Of a stretch of DNA of 45,709 bases, positions 28,225 to 36,849 are shown one piece after another. A model generated the notes under the pieces. It was not told the DNA's origin, did not search any database, and worked only from the letters and a program-made list of their open reading frames with translations. How positions within the stretch are numbered: position 1 is the first letter of the stretch; each line of letters begins with the position of its first letter. The DNA is from CAYPTB01 sp964413535 (GTDB lineage: Bacteria; Planctomycetota; UBA1135; GCA-002686595). The DNA is taken from positions 1-45,709 of the forward strand of contig CAYPTB010000043.1 of NCBI GenBank assembly GCA_964413535.1, given 5' to 3'. A program made the position numbers and the translations under genes.

Positions 28225-29574
28225 CTACTCGTCTGCGTACCCCAGCGCGGAGAGCTCCGCGCGCGCCTCCGCCGAGAGCTCCCCGCGGGCCGTGGCGCTC
28301 GCGAAACGCGCGTCCTCCGGCGCCTGCTCGGCGCGCCAGGCCGCGTAGCGCGCGTAGATCGCCTCGAAGTGCGCCCGACCGGCGGCGGTGTCGTGGAGGT
28401 CGTCGCGCTCGCCGGGATCGCTCGCGAGGTCGAAGACCTGCCGGTCGACGACCTGGCCCTCCGCGCGGAACGCGATCTTGAAGCGCGCGTCGAAACGCAC
28501 GGTCGATTCGTCGCCGACGGTCACGACGCGCGGGCGCCGTGGTTCGAAGGGCACGCCCCGCACGAGCGGCATCAGGCTCTCGCCCTGCACGCCCGCGGGC
28601 AGCGGGACGCCGAGCGCGTCGAGCAAGGTCGGCAGCAGGTCGACCGAGGCCACGGGCTCCGCGATGCGACGCGCGTGGCGGCCGTCCGGGAAGCGGATGA
28701 ACAGCGGGACGCGCGCCTGCTCGTCCCACAGCCGCCCGTGTCCGATCCAGCCGTGCTCGCCGAGTCCCTCGCCGTGGTCGCTCGTGAACACGAAGATCGA
28801 GCGGTCGAGCAGGTCGCTCTCGCGGAGCTTCGCGACGAACGGAGCGAGGCTCTGGTCGGCGCCGAGCACCAGGGCGTCGTACAGGTCCTCGAGATAGAGG
28901 AGCTCGCGCTCGCCGAAGCGTCCTTCGGCGAGCAACGGCACGTAGTCCGCTTCGCCGCAGCGCCCGCTCGGATCGAAGGGAGGCGGATCGACGCGCGCGA
29001 GGCGCCCGAGCGGGCCGGGGGGCGCCTCGTAGGGACAGTGCGGATCGTATCCGTGGAGGAACAGGAAGAACGGTCCCGCGCGCGGCTCGGCGAGCCACTC
29101 CAGCGCGAAGGGCAGGGACGTCGCGAAGGTGCGCTTGAAGAGCGCTTTGGGGCCGCCGCGCGCGCGATAGGTCTCGAAGCCGTGGGCGAGGCCGAAGCTC
29201 TCGCGCAGGAAGCCTCCGCCGGTGAAGCCCGCCGTGCGGTAGCCCGCCTCCGCGAGCAGGCTCGCGAGCGTGTAGGGCGGCTCGACGCGCGGTCCGTTCT
29301 CGCGCAGACCGTGGCGCTCCGCGAACTGGCCGGTGAACAGGGACAGGTGGCTCGGACCGGTGAGCGTGCTCGATGCCAGGCAATCCTCGAACACGACCGA
29401 CTCGCGCGCGAGCTCGTCGAGCAGCGGCGTCGTCGCGCGCTGCGTGCGTCCGTAGTACGACAGGCGGTCCGCGCGCAGCGTGTCCAGGGAGACGAGCACC
29501 AGGTTCGGCCGCTCGTCCCCGCACGCTTGGGCGAACAGGACGAGGAGCGCGAGCGTGCTGCGGCGCGGGGACAC
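28225..29574 (-). CDS. Sulfatase/phosphotransferase-fold lipoprotein, second copy
   Basis: 449 residues from the GTG at 29574, fixed by TACGCT 7 nt upstream. The N-terminus is a short lipoprotein signal ending AQACGDE (Cys18). Alkaline-phosphatase fold motifs: LVSLDTLRADR (Asp31), STLTGPSHLSLFTGQ, FLFLHGYDPHCPY, FTSDHGEGLGEHG and a late GHGRLWDEQARVPL. As in the protein at 7427, the sulfatase nucleophile position is threonine (Thr72-G-P-S-H) instead of Cys or Ser, so it is probably not a formylglycine sulfatase. The two share the same plan but differ throughout, so they are not a recent duplication. It is divergent, 24 bp apart, from an arylsulfotransferase-like gene; both may act on sulfate or phosphate esters outside the cell. 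Confidence 0.87.
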   Translation of the reverse strand: MSPRRSTLALLVLFAQACGDERPNLVLVSLDTLRADRLSYYGRTQRATTPLLDELARESVVFEDCLASSTLTGPSHLSLFTGQFAERHGLRENGPRVEPPYTLASLLAEAGYRTAGFTGGGFLRESFGLAHGFETYRARGGPKALFKRTFATSLPFALEWLAEPRAGPFFLFLHGYDPHCPYEAPPGPLGRLARVDPPPFDPSGRCGEADYVPLLAEGRFGERELLYLEDLYDALVLGADQSLAPFVAKLRESDLLDRSIFVFTSDHGEGLGEHGWIGHGRLWDEQARVPLFIRFPDGRHARRIAEPVASVDLLPTLLDALGVPLPAGVQGESLMPLVRGVPFEPRRPRVVTVGDESTVRFDARFKIAFRAEGQVVDRQVFDLASDPGERDDLHDTAAGRAHFEAIYARYAAWRAEQAPEDARFASATARGELSAEARAELSALGYADE

Positions 29575-29581
29575 GCGGGCG

Positions 29582-29591
29582 AGCGTATCAT
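29582..29591. promoter_or_regulatory. Overlapping divergent leaderless-type promoters
   Basis: On the plus strand TATCAT (29586-29591) lies 7 nt before the ATG at 29599; on the minus strand TACGCT (29582-29587) lies 7 nt before the GTG at 29574. The two -10 hexamers share two bases, so the genes should compete for polymerase. Confidence 0.6.
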
Positions 29592-29598
29592 CCCCGTC

Positions 29599-31158
29599 AT
29601 GCGCTCCCTCCACTCCCGAGCGACGCTCGCGTCCACTTGCGCGCTCGCGCTGATCGCGAGCGCGTTCTGCCCGCGCAGCGACGAGCCCGACCCTCCCGCG
29701 CCGCAAGATCAGGAGATCCACCCGCTGCGCGGCGTGCGCGTGAAGCAGGATGGAGCCTTCCCCGGGTACACGCTCTTCGCCCCGCTGCAGTCGGGGACGG
29801 TCTACCTGGTCGACATGGACGGCGTCGTGGTCCACTCCTGGACGGGCGATCGGGCCCCCGGCGTGTCCGTCTACCTGCTGGACGGCGGGAACCTCTTGCG
29901 CACCCTGCGCCTGGAGGACAACCCGACCTTCCACGGGGGAGGCATCGGGGGCCGGGTGCAGGAGGTCACCTGGGACGGGGACGTCGTGTGGGACTACACG
30001 CTCTCCACGCCCGAGCGGATGCAACACCACGACGTGCAGCCGCTGCCGAACGGCAACGTGCTGTTCATCGTCTTCGAGCGCATGTCGGCCGAGGAAGCGC
30101 GCGCCGTCGGTCGCGACCCCGAGCACATCGCGGAGAGCGGCTTCTGGCCCGACGCGATCCTGGAGATCGAGCCCGTGCGCCCGAACGGCGGCCGCGTGGT
30201 GTGGGAGTGGTACGCGTCCGACCACCTGGTGCAGGATCGCGATCCGACGCTCGCCTTCCACGGCGACCCGACCGAACAGGTGGGCAAGTTCGACGTGAAC
30301 GCCGAGCACCGCGACCGGCCGCCGATGACGGCCGAGGAGCGCCGTCTCCGGGAGGAGATGGAACGCGAAATGGCGGGCCTCGGCTACTCCGGGAACGACG
30401 AGGACGTCGAGGACGGCGCGACGAGCGAAGGTTGGCCGCTCGAAGCCGACTGGATGCACACGAACTCGGTGGACTACCACCCCGAGCACGACCTCGTCCT
30501 GCTCTCGAGCCCGCGCTTGAACGAGATCTGGATCATCGATCACTCCACGACGACGGAGGAGGCAGCGGGAGGGAGCGGCGGTCGCTTCGGTCGCGGCGGC
30601 GAGGTGCTCTATCGCTGGGGCAACCCGCGCAACTTTGGCGCGGGCGACTTCTCCGATCAACAGCTCTTCGGGCAGCACGACGCGCGCTGGATCCCGCCCG
30701 GCTGTCCCGGCGCGGGCAACCTGCTCGTGTTCGACAACGGCTCGTTCCGACCGGGCGGCGTCGGGTACTCCCGCGTGCTCGAGCTCGCGCCGCCCTTCGA
30801 CCCCCGGCGCGGATTCACGCGCGAGCCGGGGACGGCGTTCGGTCCGCGCGAGCCCGCCTGGAGCTACCAGGCGCCGAAGCCCAGGGAGTTCTACTCCTTC
30901 TTCATTTCCGGTGCGGAGCGCTTGCCGAACGGCAACACGCTCGTCTGCGCCGGCGCGCGCGGGCGCCTGTTCGAGGTGACGCCGGCGGGCGAGATCGTGT
31001 GGGAGTACTTGAATCCCTTCGGCGGCGAGATCCCGCCGAGCTTCGGCCGCGCGGGCGGGCCGGTGGATCTGAGCACCATGGACCACCACGCGGTGTTCCG
31101 CGCGACGCGCATCCCCCTCGATCACCCGGGTCTGCCCGACGAGCTCCGCGCGCGCTGA
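29599..31158 (+). CDS. Arylsulfotransferase (ASST)-like secreted protein
   Basis: 519 residues from the ATG at 29599 (leaderless hexamer upstream), with a Sec-type signal (LASTCALALIASAF). The body is a beta-propeller of the ASST family: YTLFAPLQSGTVYLVDMDGVVVHSW, HHDVQPLPNGNVLFI, ILEIEP..GRVVWEW, DWMHTNSVDYHPEHDLVLL followed by SSPRLNEIWIIDHST, GNLLVFDNG, and RLPNGNTLVCAGARGRLFEV near the end. ASST enzymes move sulfate between phenolic compounds, but many family members have not been tested, so activity is uncertain. It is divergent from the sulfatase-like gene and ends 3 bp before the convergent greA-type gene. A Gly/Arg-rich stretch (GGSGGRFGRGG) near residue 330 is an unusual loop. Confidence 0.82.
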   Translation: MRSLHSRATLASTCALALIASAFCPRSDEPDPPAPQDQEIHPLRGVRVKQDGAFPGYTLFAPLQSGTVYLVDMDGVVVHSWTGDRAPGVSVYLLDGGNLLRTLRLEDNPTFHGGGIGGRVQEVTWDGDVVWDYTLSTPERMQHHDVQPLPNGNVLFIVFERMSAEEARAVGRDPEHIAESGFWPDAILEIEPVRPNGGRVVWEWYASDHLVQDRDPTLAFHGDPTEQVGKFDVNAEHRDRPPMTAEERRLREEMEREMAGLGYSGNDEDVEDGATSEGWPLEADWMHTNSVDYHPEHDLVLLSSPRLNEIWIIDHSTTTEEAAGGSGGRFGRGGEVLYRWGNPRNFGAGDFSDQQLFGQHDARWIPPGCPGAGNLLVFDNGSFRPGGVGYSRVLELAPPFDPRRGFTREPGTAFGPREPAWSYQAPKPREFYSFFISGAERLPNGNTLVCAGARGRLFEVTPAGEIVWEYLNPFGGEIPPSFGRAGGPVDLSTMDHHAVFRATRIPLDHPGLPDELRAR

Positions 31159-31161
31159 GCG

Positions 31162-33336
31162 CTAGAGCGCGAGTAGCTCGACGGCCAGCACCTCGACCTC
31201 GACCTCGCCCGCGGGGATCGCGAGCGTCCCGTGCATACCGGGGCGCAGACCCAAGAGCCCCGCGGCGAGCGGCGCGCGATAGGAGATGACCCCGTCGTCG
31301 TCCTGCGTGTCCCACGGACCGAGGATCGCCACGCTGTGGACCTGGCGCGTCCCGAGGTCGCGGTAGCGCACGCGCGTGCCAGGCGCCGCCGTGTCGGGCG
31401 GCAGGGAGACTTCCTCGATCAGCCTCGCGCTGCGCAGCTCGGTCTCGATGTCCTGCGCGCGCTCCGTGAGCGTGCGCTGCTCCGCGATCGCCGACTCCCA
31501 CTCCGAATTCTCCGAGAGGTCGCCGAAGGCCGCCGCCTTCCCGATGGCCTCCGAGTTCGCGGGGAGCTTCACCTCCATGAGCTCGCGCAACTCCGCTCGG
31601 CGCCGCTCGAGGCCGGCGCGCGTCGTCCACAGCCCGGTCTCCCAGAAGGGCTTCTCCAGGTCGCGGAAGATCTCGGGCGCCAGCTCGGCGACGATCGCGA
31701 CGAGCTCGTTCTCGAGCGGGGCGTCGATGCCGCGCGCGACGAAGTTGAGCGTACTGCGCAGCAGGGCCACGTCCTCGTTCGCGAGCAGACGCCGCAGCAC
31801 CGAGGGCGACCCGCTCGTGAGGACGCTCGTCAAGCGCTGCTGCGCGCGCTGCAAGATCGGATTGCGGATGCGCCCGGCCTCGAGGTAGACCGCCAGGCGC
31901 ACGAGCGACTGCACGCGGTGCGCGCAAATCGGCCAGTCCCCCTGCAGGCGATCGTTCTCGGCGAGCTCGGCCAGCGCGACGAGCAGGTGCGGGTTGCGCG
32001 TCGGCCGACTCAGGAGACCCGTGTAGTGCTCGGCCAGCTCGGCCGTCCGTCCGCTCTCGAAGAGCTCGCCCACGAGCATGCGCACCATTCCGGGAGCCGC
32101 GTGCTGGAGGTGTTGCAGGATCTCCGCCGTGCGGCGCTCGGGATCGGGGTAGATCTCGGAGAGCAACGTGACGCAGCGCTCCTGATCGCGCGCGTGCGCG
32201 AGCTCGGCGAACAGGGACCACAGTGCGGGCGGCTGCGAAGGGTCGCTCGGCGGCGGCGCCGCGGCGGCCCGCGCCACGCGCTCGCGCAACGGTGTGGGCG
32301 TCAGGCCGCGCTGGTCGCGCAGGAGCATCCAGGCGCCGAGTCGGGCGGCGAGCGGCATGTGCGGTTCCGCGGCGAGCTCCTCGAGCGTCGCGAGCGCGGC
32401 CTCGCGCACCGTCGGGTCGACGTGCCCGCCCGTCAAGAGGTCGCGCACGCGCGTGAGCACCTTGCCGAGGTCTCCCACCAGACGCAGCGAACGCCGCACG
32501 CTCTCGGCCGGATCCGAAGCCGTCGCCAGGATCTGCACCTGGACCTTGGTGCTCGTCCCCGTGATCTCGAACCACGGACTCGACTCCGCGTGCTTGCGCG
32601 CCTTGCGCCACCAGCCGTTGAACGACGTCCCGTCGACGCCGAGCTGCGAGAGGGCCCCCTTGATGACGGGATAGGCGGCCTTGCCGCGAAAGCGCCCGAG
32701 AACGTTCTTCAACACTTCGAGCGGCTCCTCGCGCACGAGCCGCGAGAGCTCGTCGGGATTGCGCACGACGAGCGAGCGCAGATCTTCCGGAGCGAGCACC
32801 TCGAAGATGTCGATGGCCGACGTGAGCGGGAAGCGATCGCTGCGCCCGGTCTTGAAGCGCACGACCACCTCGTGGCCCTCGAGATCGGTGACCAACCCGA
32901 TGCCCCAACCCTTCGAGTGGAACACGGCCGCGCCCGGGATCAGCAACATGCAGCGTTCGAAGGCTCGCCACGCCGAGCGGATGTCCGGCGCCCCCACGCG
33001 CAGCCCGGCGACCGCCGCGTAGGGCTCGAACCAGGCCTCGGCGCTCCACGCTGCGTGCGCCGTCTCGAGCAGCGGCGGCCCGAGCTCACCGGGGTTCCCG
33101 CCCTGGAGCAGGACCGAGCCGAGCAAGCGCGCCGCGTCGGCGTGTCTCCCTGCTCCGCGCAGGAGTTCGGAGTGCTCGCGCACGAGCGGCACGCAGCGTT
33201 GCATCTGCTTCTTGTCCGCCGCCAGCCGGATCGCCTCGTGGACCGCGTCGAGCGGTCCATCGGCCAGCATCAGATTGGTCCAGGCGTCCTCGAACTCGGT
33301 CCACTTCTCTCGGCTGACGAGGGCTGCAAGCGACAT
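31162..33336 (-). CDS. greA: Giant GreA-type transcript cleavage factor with long N-terminal extension
   Basis: 724 residues against about 158 for ordinary GreA. The last 150 or so are GreA: a coiled-coil hairpin with tip motif GDLSENSEWESA (from residue 605; the acidic Asp/Glu that promote RNA cleavage by stalled RNA polymerase are kept) and the C-terminal FKBP-like domain. Residues 138-181 (VFHSKGWGIGLVTD...RFPLTSAIDIFEVL) look like a small beta-barrel of CarD/Tudor type, which could touch polymerase. The rest is helical and repeat-like, rich in Leu, Ala, Glu and Arg. Chlamydial GreA is of similar size (about 715 residues), so this is probably a PVC-lineage form. I see no second greA in the window. 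It is divergent from the Dus gene. Confidence 0.85.
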   Translation of the reverse strand: MSLAALVSREKWTEFEDAWTNLMLADGPLDAVHEAIRLAADKKQMQRCVPLVREHSELLRGAGRHADAARLLGSVLLQGGNPGELGPPLLETAHAAWSAEAWFEPYAAVAGLRVGAPDIRSAWRAFERCMLLIPGAAVFHSKGWGIGLVTDLEGHEVVVRFKTGRSDRFPLTSAIDIFEVLAPEDLRSLVVRNPDELSRLVREEPLEVLKNVLGRFRGKAAYPVIKGALSQLGVDGTSFNGWWRKARKHAESSPWFEITGTSTKVQVQILATASDPAESVRRSLRLVGDLGKVLTRVRDLLTGGHVDPTVREAALATLEELAAEPHMPLAARLGAWMLLRDQRGLTPTPLRERVARAAAAPPPSDPSQPPALWSLFAELAHARDQERCVTLLSEIYPDPERRTAEILQHLQHAAPGMVRMLVGELFESGRTAELAEHYTGLLSRPTRNPHLLVALAELAENDRLQGDWPICAHRVQSLVRLAVYLEAGRIRNPILQRAQQRLTSVLTSGSPSVLRRLLANEDVALLRSTLNFVARGIDAPLENELVAIVAELAPEIFRDLEKPFWETGLWTTRAGLERRRAELRELMEVKLPANSEAIGKAAAFGDLSENSEWESAIAEQRTLTERAQDIETELRSARLIEEVSLPPDTAAPGTRVRYRDLGTRQVHSVAILGPWDTQDDDGVISYRAPLAAGLLGLRPGMHGTLAIPAGEVEVEVLAVELLAL

Positions 33337-33453
33337 GGGGCGGATCCTGGGGCGGAGGGTCGAGCCGCGCTCGGCGGCGGAGCATTATGGTGGTCGCCTA
33401 TCTCCACTGAAAGGGATTGAGCGCCGGCGACCGTCCGGCGACGATCGCTCCCG

Positions 33454-34695
33454 ATGCACGATCGGCCCCCCACGCGCCAAGCCGACCCCTCTCCGCCGCC
33501 CCGCTTCGCGACTCCCACCAACCGCTCGGTCCCCGTGGCGGCGCCCGGCGAATTCTCCGCGCTCTCCCTGCGCGGGCTCTCGGTCTGGCCCCCGGTCGTG
33601 CTCGCGCCGATGGCCGGGGTCACGAACTACCCCTTCCGCAGCCTGTGCCGGGAGTTCGGAGCCGGGCTCTTCGTCTCCGAGATGATCACGGCCCGCGGCT
33701 TCCTGGCCGGCCACCGCATGACGCGGCTGCTCGCGAGCGCCGCCCCGGACGAGCGCCCGCGCTCGATCCAGGTCTACGGCAGCGACCCGATCGCCGTCGG
33801 CCTGATGGTGCGCGAGCTCGTCGACGAGGGCGTCGACCACATCGACATCAACTTCGGCTGCCCGGTCCGCAAGGTGACGAGCCACGGCGGCGGCGCCGCC
33901 ATCCCGGCCAAGCCGCGCCTGATGGCTCGCATCGTCCGCGCGGGCGTGAAGAGCGCGGGAGCGGTCCCGTTCACCGTCAAGGTCCGCAAGGGCCTCGACG
34001 AGCGGCTCACGACCTTCCTCGACTCCGGACGCGTGGCACAGGAGGAGGGCGCCGCCGCCATCGGCCTGCACGCGCGCACCGCCGCTCAGCTCTACGACGG
34101 CGCCGCCGACTGGAACGCGATCGCCGAGCTCGTGGCGCACGTCCGGATCCCCGTGCTCGGGAACGGCGACGTGTGGGAGCCCTGGGACGCGCTGCGCATG
34201 CTGCGCGCGACCGGCTGCGCGGGCGTGATCGTGGGCCGCGGCTGCCTCGGCCGCCCGTGGCTCTTCGCCGAGCTCGCCTCCGTCTTCGACGGCCGCGAGC
34301 CCGAGGCTCCGCCGCGCCTGGGCGCGATCGCCGCGATCATGCGCGACCACGCGCGCCGCCTCGCCGCCTTCTTCGGCGAGCCGGTCGGCATGCGCCAGAT
34401 GCGCAAGTGGGGGACCTGGTACACGAAGGGCTTCGCCGGCTCGGCCGCCGTGCGCGCTACCTTCGGGCGCATCCAGACCCTCGCAGACCTGGAGGTCGTC
34501 CTCGCCACGCTCGACCCCGACGAGCCCTTCCCGCTCGGCGCCGTGACCGTCAGCCGCGCCAAGAAGAGCGGCACCCAGAAGGTCTCGCTGCCCCACGGCT
34601 ACCTCGACGACCGCGACGACGACACGCCGCCCAAGTGCCCGCACGACGCCGACGAGCTCGCGGCCTGGGAAGCCGCGCTCGGCTCCGGCGGCTGA
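33454..34695 (+). CDS. dus: tRNA-dihydrouridine synthase
   Basis: 413 residues. It reduces uridines in the tRNA D-loop using FMN and NADPH. The start of the TIM barrel is clear: PVVLAPMAGVTNYPFR, then ARGFLAGHRMTRLL, IQVYGSDPIAVG, HIDINFGCPVRKVT with the catalytic Cys, TVKVRKGLDE, GLHARTAAQLYDG, IPVLGNGDVW and VGRGCLGRPWLF. The first 40 residues, before the barrel, are Pro-rich and probably disordered; a later start is possible. The C-terminal tail (KKSGTQKVSLPHGYLDDRDDD) resembles the longer Dus proteins of actinobacteria. Which D-loop position it modifies is unclear. It is divergent from the giant greA with 117 bp between them, where CATTATGG could hold promoter elements on both strands. 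Confidence 0.93.
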   Translation: MHDRPPTRQADPSPPPRFATPTNRSVPVAAPGEFSALSLRGLSVWPPVVLAPMAGVTNYPFRSLCREFGAGLFVSEMITARGFLAGHRMTRLLASAAPDERPRSIQVYGSDPIAVGLMVRELVDEGVDHIDINFGCPVRKVTSHGGGAAIPAKPRLMARIVRAGVKSAGAVPFTVKVRKGLDERLTTFLDSGRVAQEEGAAAIGLHARTAAQLYDGAADWNAIAELVAHVRIPVLGNGDVWEPWDALRMLRATGCAGVIVGRGCLGRPWLFAELASVFDGREPEAPPRLGAIAAIMRDHARRLAAFFGEPVGMRQMRKWGTWYTKGFAGSAAVRATFGRIQTLADLEVVLATLDPDEPFPLGAVTVSRAKKSGTQKVSLPHGYLDDRDDDTPPKCPHDADELAAWEAALGSGG

Positions 34696-34833
34696 CCCCG
34701 CGCCGGATACGCCCCGTCGAGAGCCCCGGCCAGTCAGCGGGGCGGCCGAGGCCTCTGCTTGTCACCGCCGTTGCCAACTCTCCACCGACGCCGCATCCTG
34801 CGCGGGAGAGCCCTTCGCGGGCGGAGGTGACGG

Positions 34834-35217
34834 ATGAGCGCATTCGGGAACGGCGAGGCGGTGAACCTGCAGCGCAAGCTCCAGAGCTTCGACGAGCACT
34901 GGGTGCCCAAGGTGGTGGCGGAGCTGAACGGCCAGCACGTGAAGGTCGCGAAGTTCGCGGGCGAATACGTCTGGCACCGCCACGAGCACGAGGACGAGCT
35001 CTTCCTCGTCCTCGAGGGCGAGGTCGACATCCACCTGCGCGACCGCACCGTGCACCTGTCCCCAGGCGAGCTCTTCGTCGTCCCGCGCGGCGTCGAGCAC
35101 AAACCCGAGGCCACCGCGCCCGCCTCCGTACTCCTCTTCGAACCCAAGACGACCCGCAACACCGGCAACGTCGACCACGCCTGGACCATCGAGGCCGAAG
35201 ACCTCGAGCGCATCTGA
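34834..35217 (+). CDS. Small cupin-domain protein
   Basis: 127 residues with a strong GGAGGTGA site. It is a single cupin barrel: motif 1 YVWHRHEHEDELFLVLEGE gives the metal ligands His, His and Glu, and motif 2 is PGELFVVPRGVEHKP with the last His. No signal peptide, so cytoplasmic. Cupins this small serve as isomerases, dioxygenases or binding proteins, and the sequence does not say which. The 138-bp gap before it contains no gene. It is convergent with the secreted gene at 35250. Confidence 0.88.
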   Translation: MSAFGNGEAVNLQRKLQSFDEHWVPKVVAELNGQHVKVAKFAGEYVWHRHEHEDELFLVLEGEVDIHLRDRTVHLSPGELFVVPRGVEHKPEATAPASVLLFEPKTTRNTGNVDHAWTIEAEDLERI

Positions 35218-35249
35218 CCTCGGCAGGTCGAGCAGTGCCGCTTGCGGAG

Positions 35250-36716
35250 TCACTTCGAGGAGATCCGTCCCTCCGCGAGGGGCCGCGCGCGGTCGACCTC
35301 CAGCACGTCAGGCGGGACGGAGCCCGCGTACACCGCGTAATCCGCGTCGCGGAGCGGCGTAGCGATCCAGCGGGCGAAGTAGCCGAGGGCGGAGCCGCCC
35401 GGACCGGTGTCGAAGACGGCGGCGACGTCGCCGAAGTCGATCCAACCGCCGAGGTCGCCCACCACCTCGTCGTCCGGGGTATCGATCGCTCCACGCCGAA
35501 CGCGCACTCCGCAGTCCCCGGGGACGGTCTGCTTCCAGGCTGCATTGATGTCCTCGTTGCCGTAGAGGACGAGAGGCCTCCCCGCGTGCACCGCGCGTTG
35601 TAGGATCTCTCGGTCGCTCATCAGCAACGGTGCGCGTCCAGCGAGATACCCAACGAGCTGCTGGTCGAACCGGGCTCGAGCTAGTGAACGGCGGTTCTCT
35701 TCCTCGGTTCCCGCGGTGCCGTACACGAAGTAGTGAGAGGCGAGCGGATGATGGCCGAGGATTCCTCCGTCGAAGATCGCCGCATTTCGATCGGAGGGAG
35801 CGCGCGGATCCCGCGGCTGCGATACGGACGCCTGCCAGCGCAGGAACTCCGGCTCCTCGGTCGTGTCGTCGTCTCCGTCGGCGTAGACGGCGACGGGAGC
35901 GATGAACCAGCGACCGTCGAGCTTGGGCACGTTGCTGAGATCCTGGGAATAGGTTCCCACCCAAGTCATTCCGAGGGGAGCCACGAAGTGACCGTCCCTC
36001 CACTCGGTCACGAGAGGGATGGGCGCGCCCTCCGGCGCCATCCTGCCGTAGTGGACATGGAGGTACTGCGCGGCGACCGTCGACGCGTTGAACACAGGGA
36101 AGGCAACGTCGTCGAGGATGTCGCTGTCTCCCGAGTACACGCCGAGGATCGTCCACACCACGTCCCAGGTCCCGATCACACAGCGCTTCGCGGGCGACCA
36201 GAGCTCGAGCTCGAACGGGCCGTCGATGCCGGTGACGAAGAGCTCGTTCGCGCCGGCGCGCAGCGCGACCGGCACCCCGCGGAAGCCCTTGCGACGAGGG
36301 TCGCCGTAGAAGCCCTCGCCGTTCACGAACAGCACCTCGGCACCCGTGAGTCGCGCCATCCGCACCTCGTCCGCCGCGACCTGGACGCGTGCATAGGCCC
36401 ACGAGACTCCCTCCATCGGCTTCGCGCTCGTCCACGTCGTGCCGCCGAACTCCTCGCCAACCCGCGGGGGCGTCGCGCTCTCCGTGACGTATTGCTGGAA
36501 CACGCTGAGCGGCACCGCGTCGCCCGCGAGCCAGAGCCACACATCGACCTCGATGGGATCCGTCGGCGGTGACGGCGCGTGCTCCGGGACCGGGTCGGCA
36601 AACTCTCCGCTGCCCCAGATCTGCGGGTAAGGCGCTCGCGGCTCCTCCTGAGCCTTCGCGGGGAGCAAGCCGAGGGAAGCGAGAACGAGAGCGCTCGCGA
36701 GCGGAAGCGTGTGCAT
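35250..36716 (-). CDS. Secreted protein of unknown family
   Basis: 488 residues from the ATG at 36716, with a clean Sec signal (LASALVLASLGLLPAKAQ). The frame is open about 30 codons upstream but the signal peptide marks the start. I do not recognise the family. The first 200 residues look like a beta-sandwich (Val/Trp-rich strands, FGGTTWTSAKP, AGANELFVTGIDGPFELELWSP), as found in carbohydrate-binding or adhesion domains; the rest includes LHVHYGRMAPEG, VAVYADGDDDTTEEPEF and SHYFVYGTAGTEEENR. No catalytic triad is apparent. Codon choice looks slightly less G+C-rich than in neighbouring genes. Confidence 0.75.
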   Translation of the reverse strand: MHTLPLASALVLASLGLLPAKAQEEPRAPYPQIWGSGEFADPVPEHAPSPPTDPIEVDVWLWLAGDAVPLSVFQQYVTESATPPRVGEEFGGTTWTSAKPMEGVSWAYARVQVAADEVRMARLTGAEVLFVNGEGFYGDPRRKGFRGVPVALRAGANELFVTGIDGPFELELWSPAKRCVIGTWDVVWTILGVYSGDSDILDDVAFPVFNASTVAAQYLHVHYGRMAPEGAPIPLVTEWRDGHFVAPLGMTWVGTYSQDLSNVPKLDGRWFIAPVAVYADGDDDTTEEPEFLRWQASVSQPRDPRAPSDRNAAIFDGGILGHHPLASHYFVYGTAGTEEENRRSLARARFDQQLVGYLAGRAPLLMSDREILQRAVHAGRPLVLYGNEDINAAWKQTVPGDCGVRVRRGAIDTPDDEVVGDLGGWIDFGDVAAVFDTGPGGSALGYFARWIATPLRDADYAVYAGSVPPDVLEVDRARPLAEGRISSK

Positions 36717-36836
36717 GAACGAGTTCGAGTAGGAGGGTGAGGTCGGAAGGCTCCGATCCTCTCCCCACCGCTGGGGGATCTTGGAGGGGGGGGGCGCTGG
36801 AACCACTCGACGCCGCGACGGTGTCGGTCATCTTCC

Positions 36837-36842
36837 TAAGAT
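36837..36842 (+). promoter_or_regulatory. Leaderless-type -10 hexamer for the flavoprotein gene
   Basis: TAAGAT lies 7 nt before a TTG at 36850. This identifies TTG as the start and makes the ATG at 36865 an internal codon. Confidence 0.55.
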
Positions 36843-36849
36843 TGCGCGC

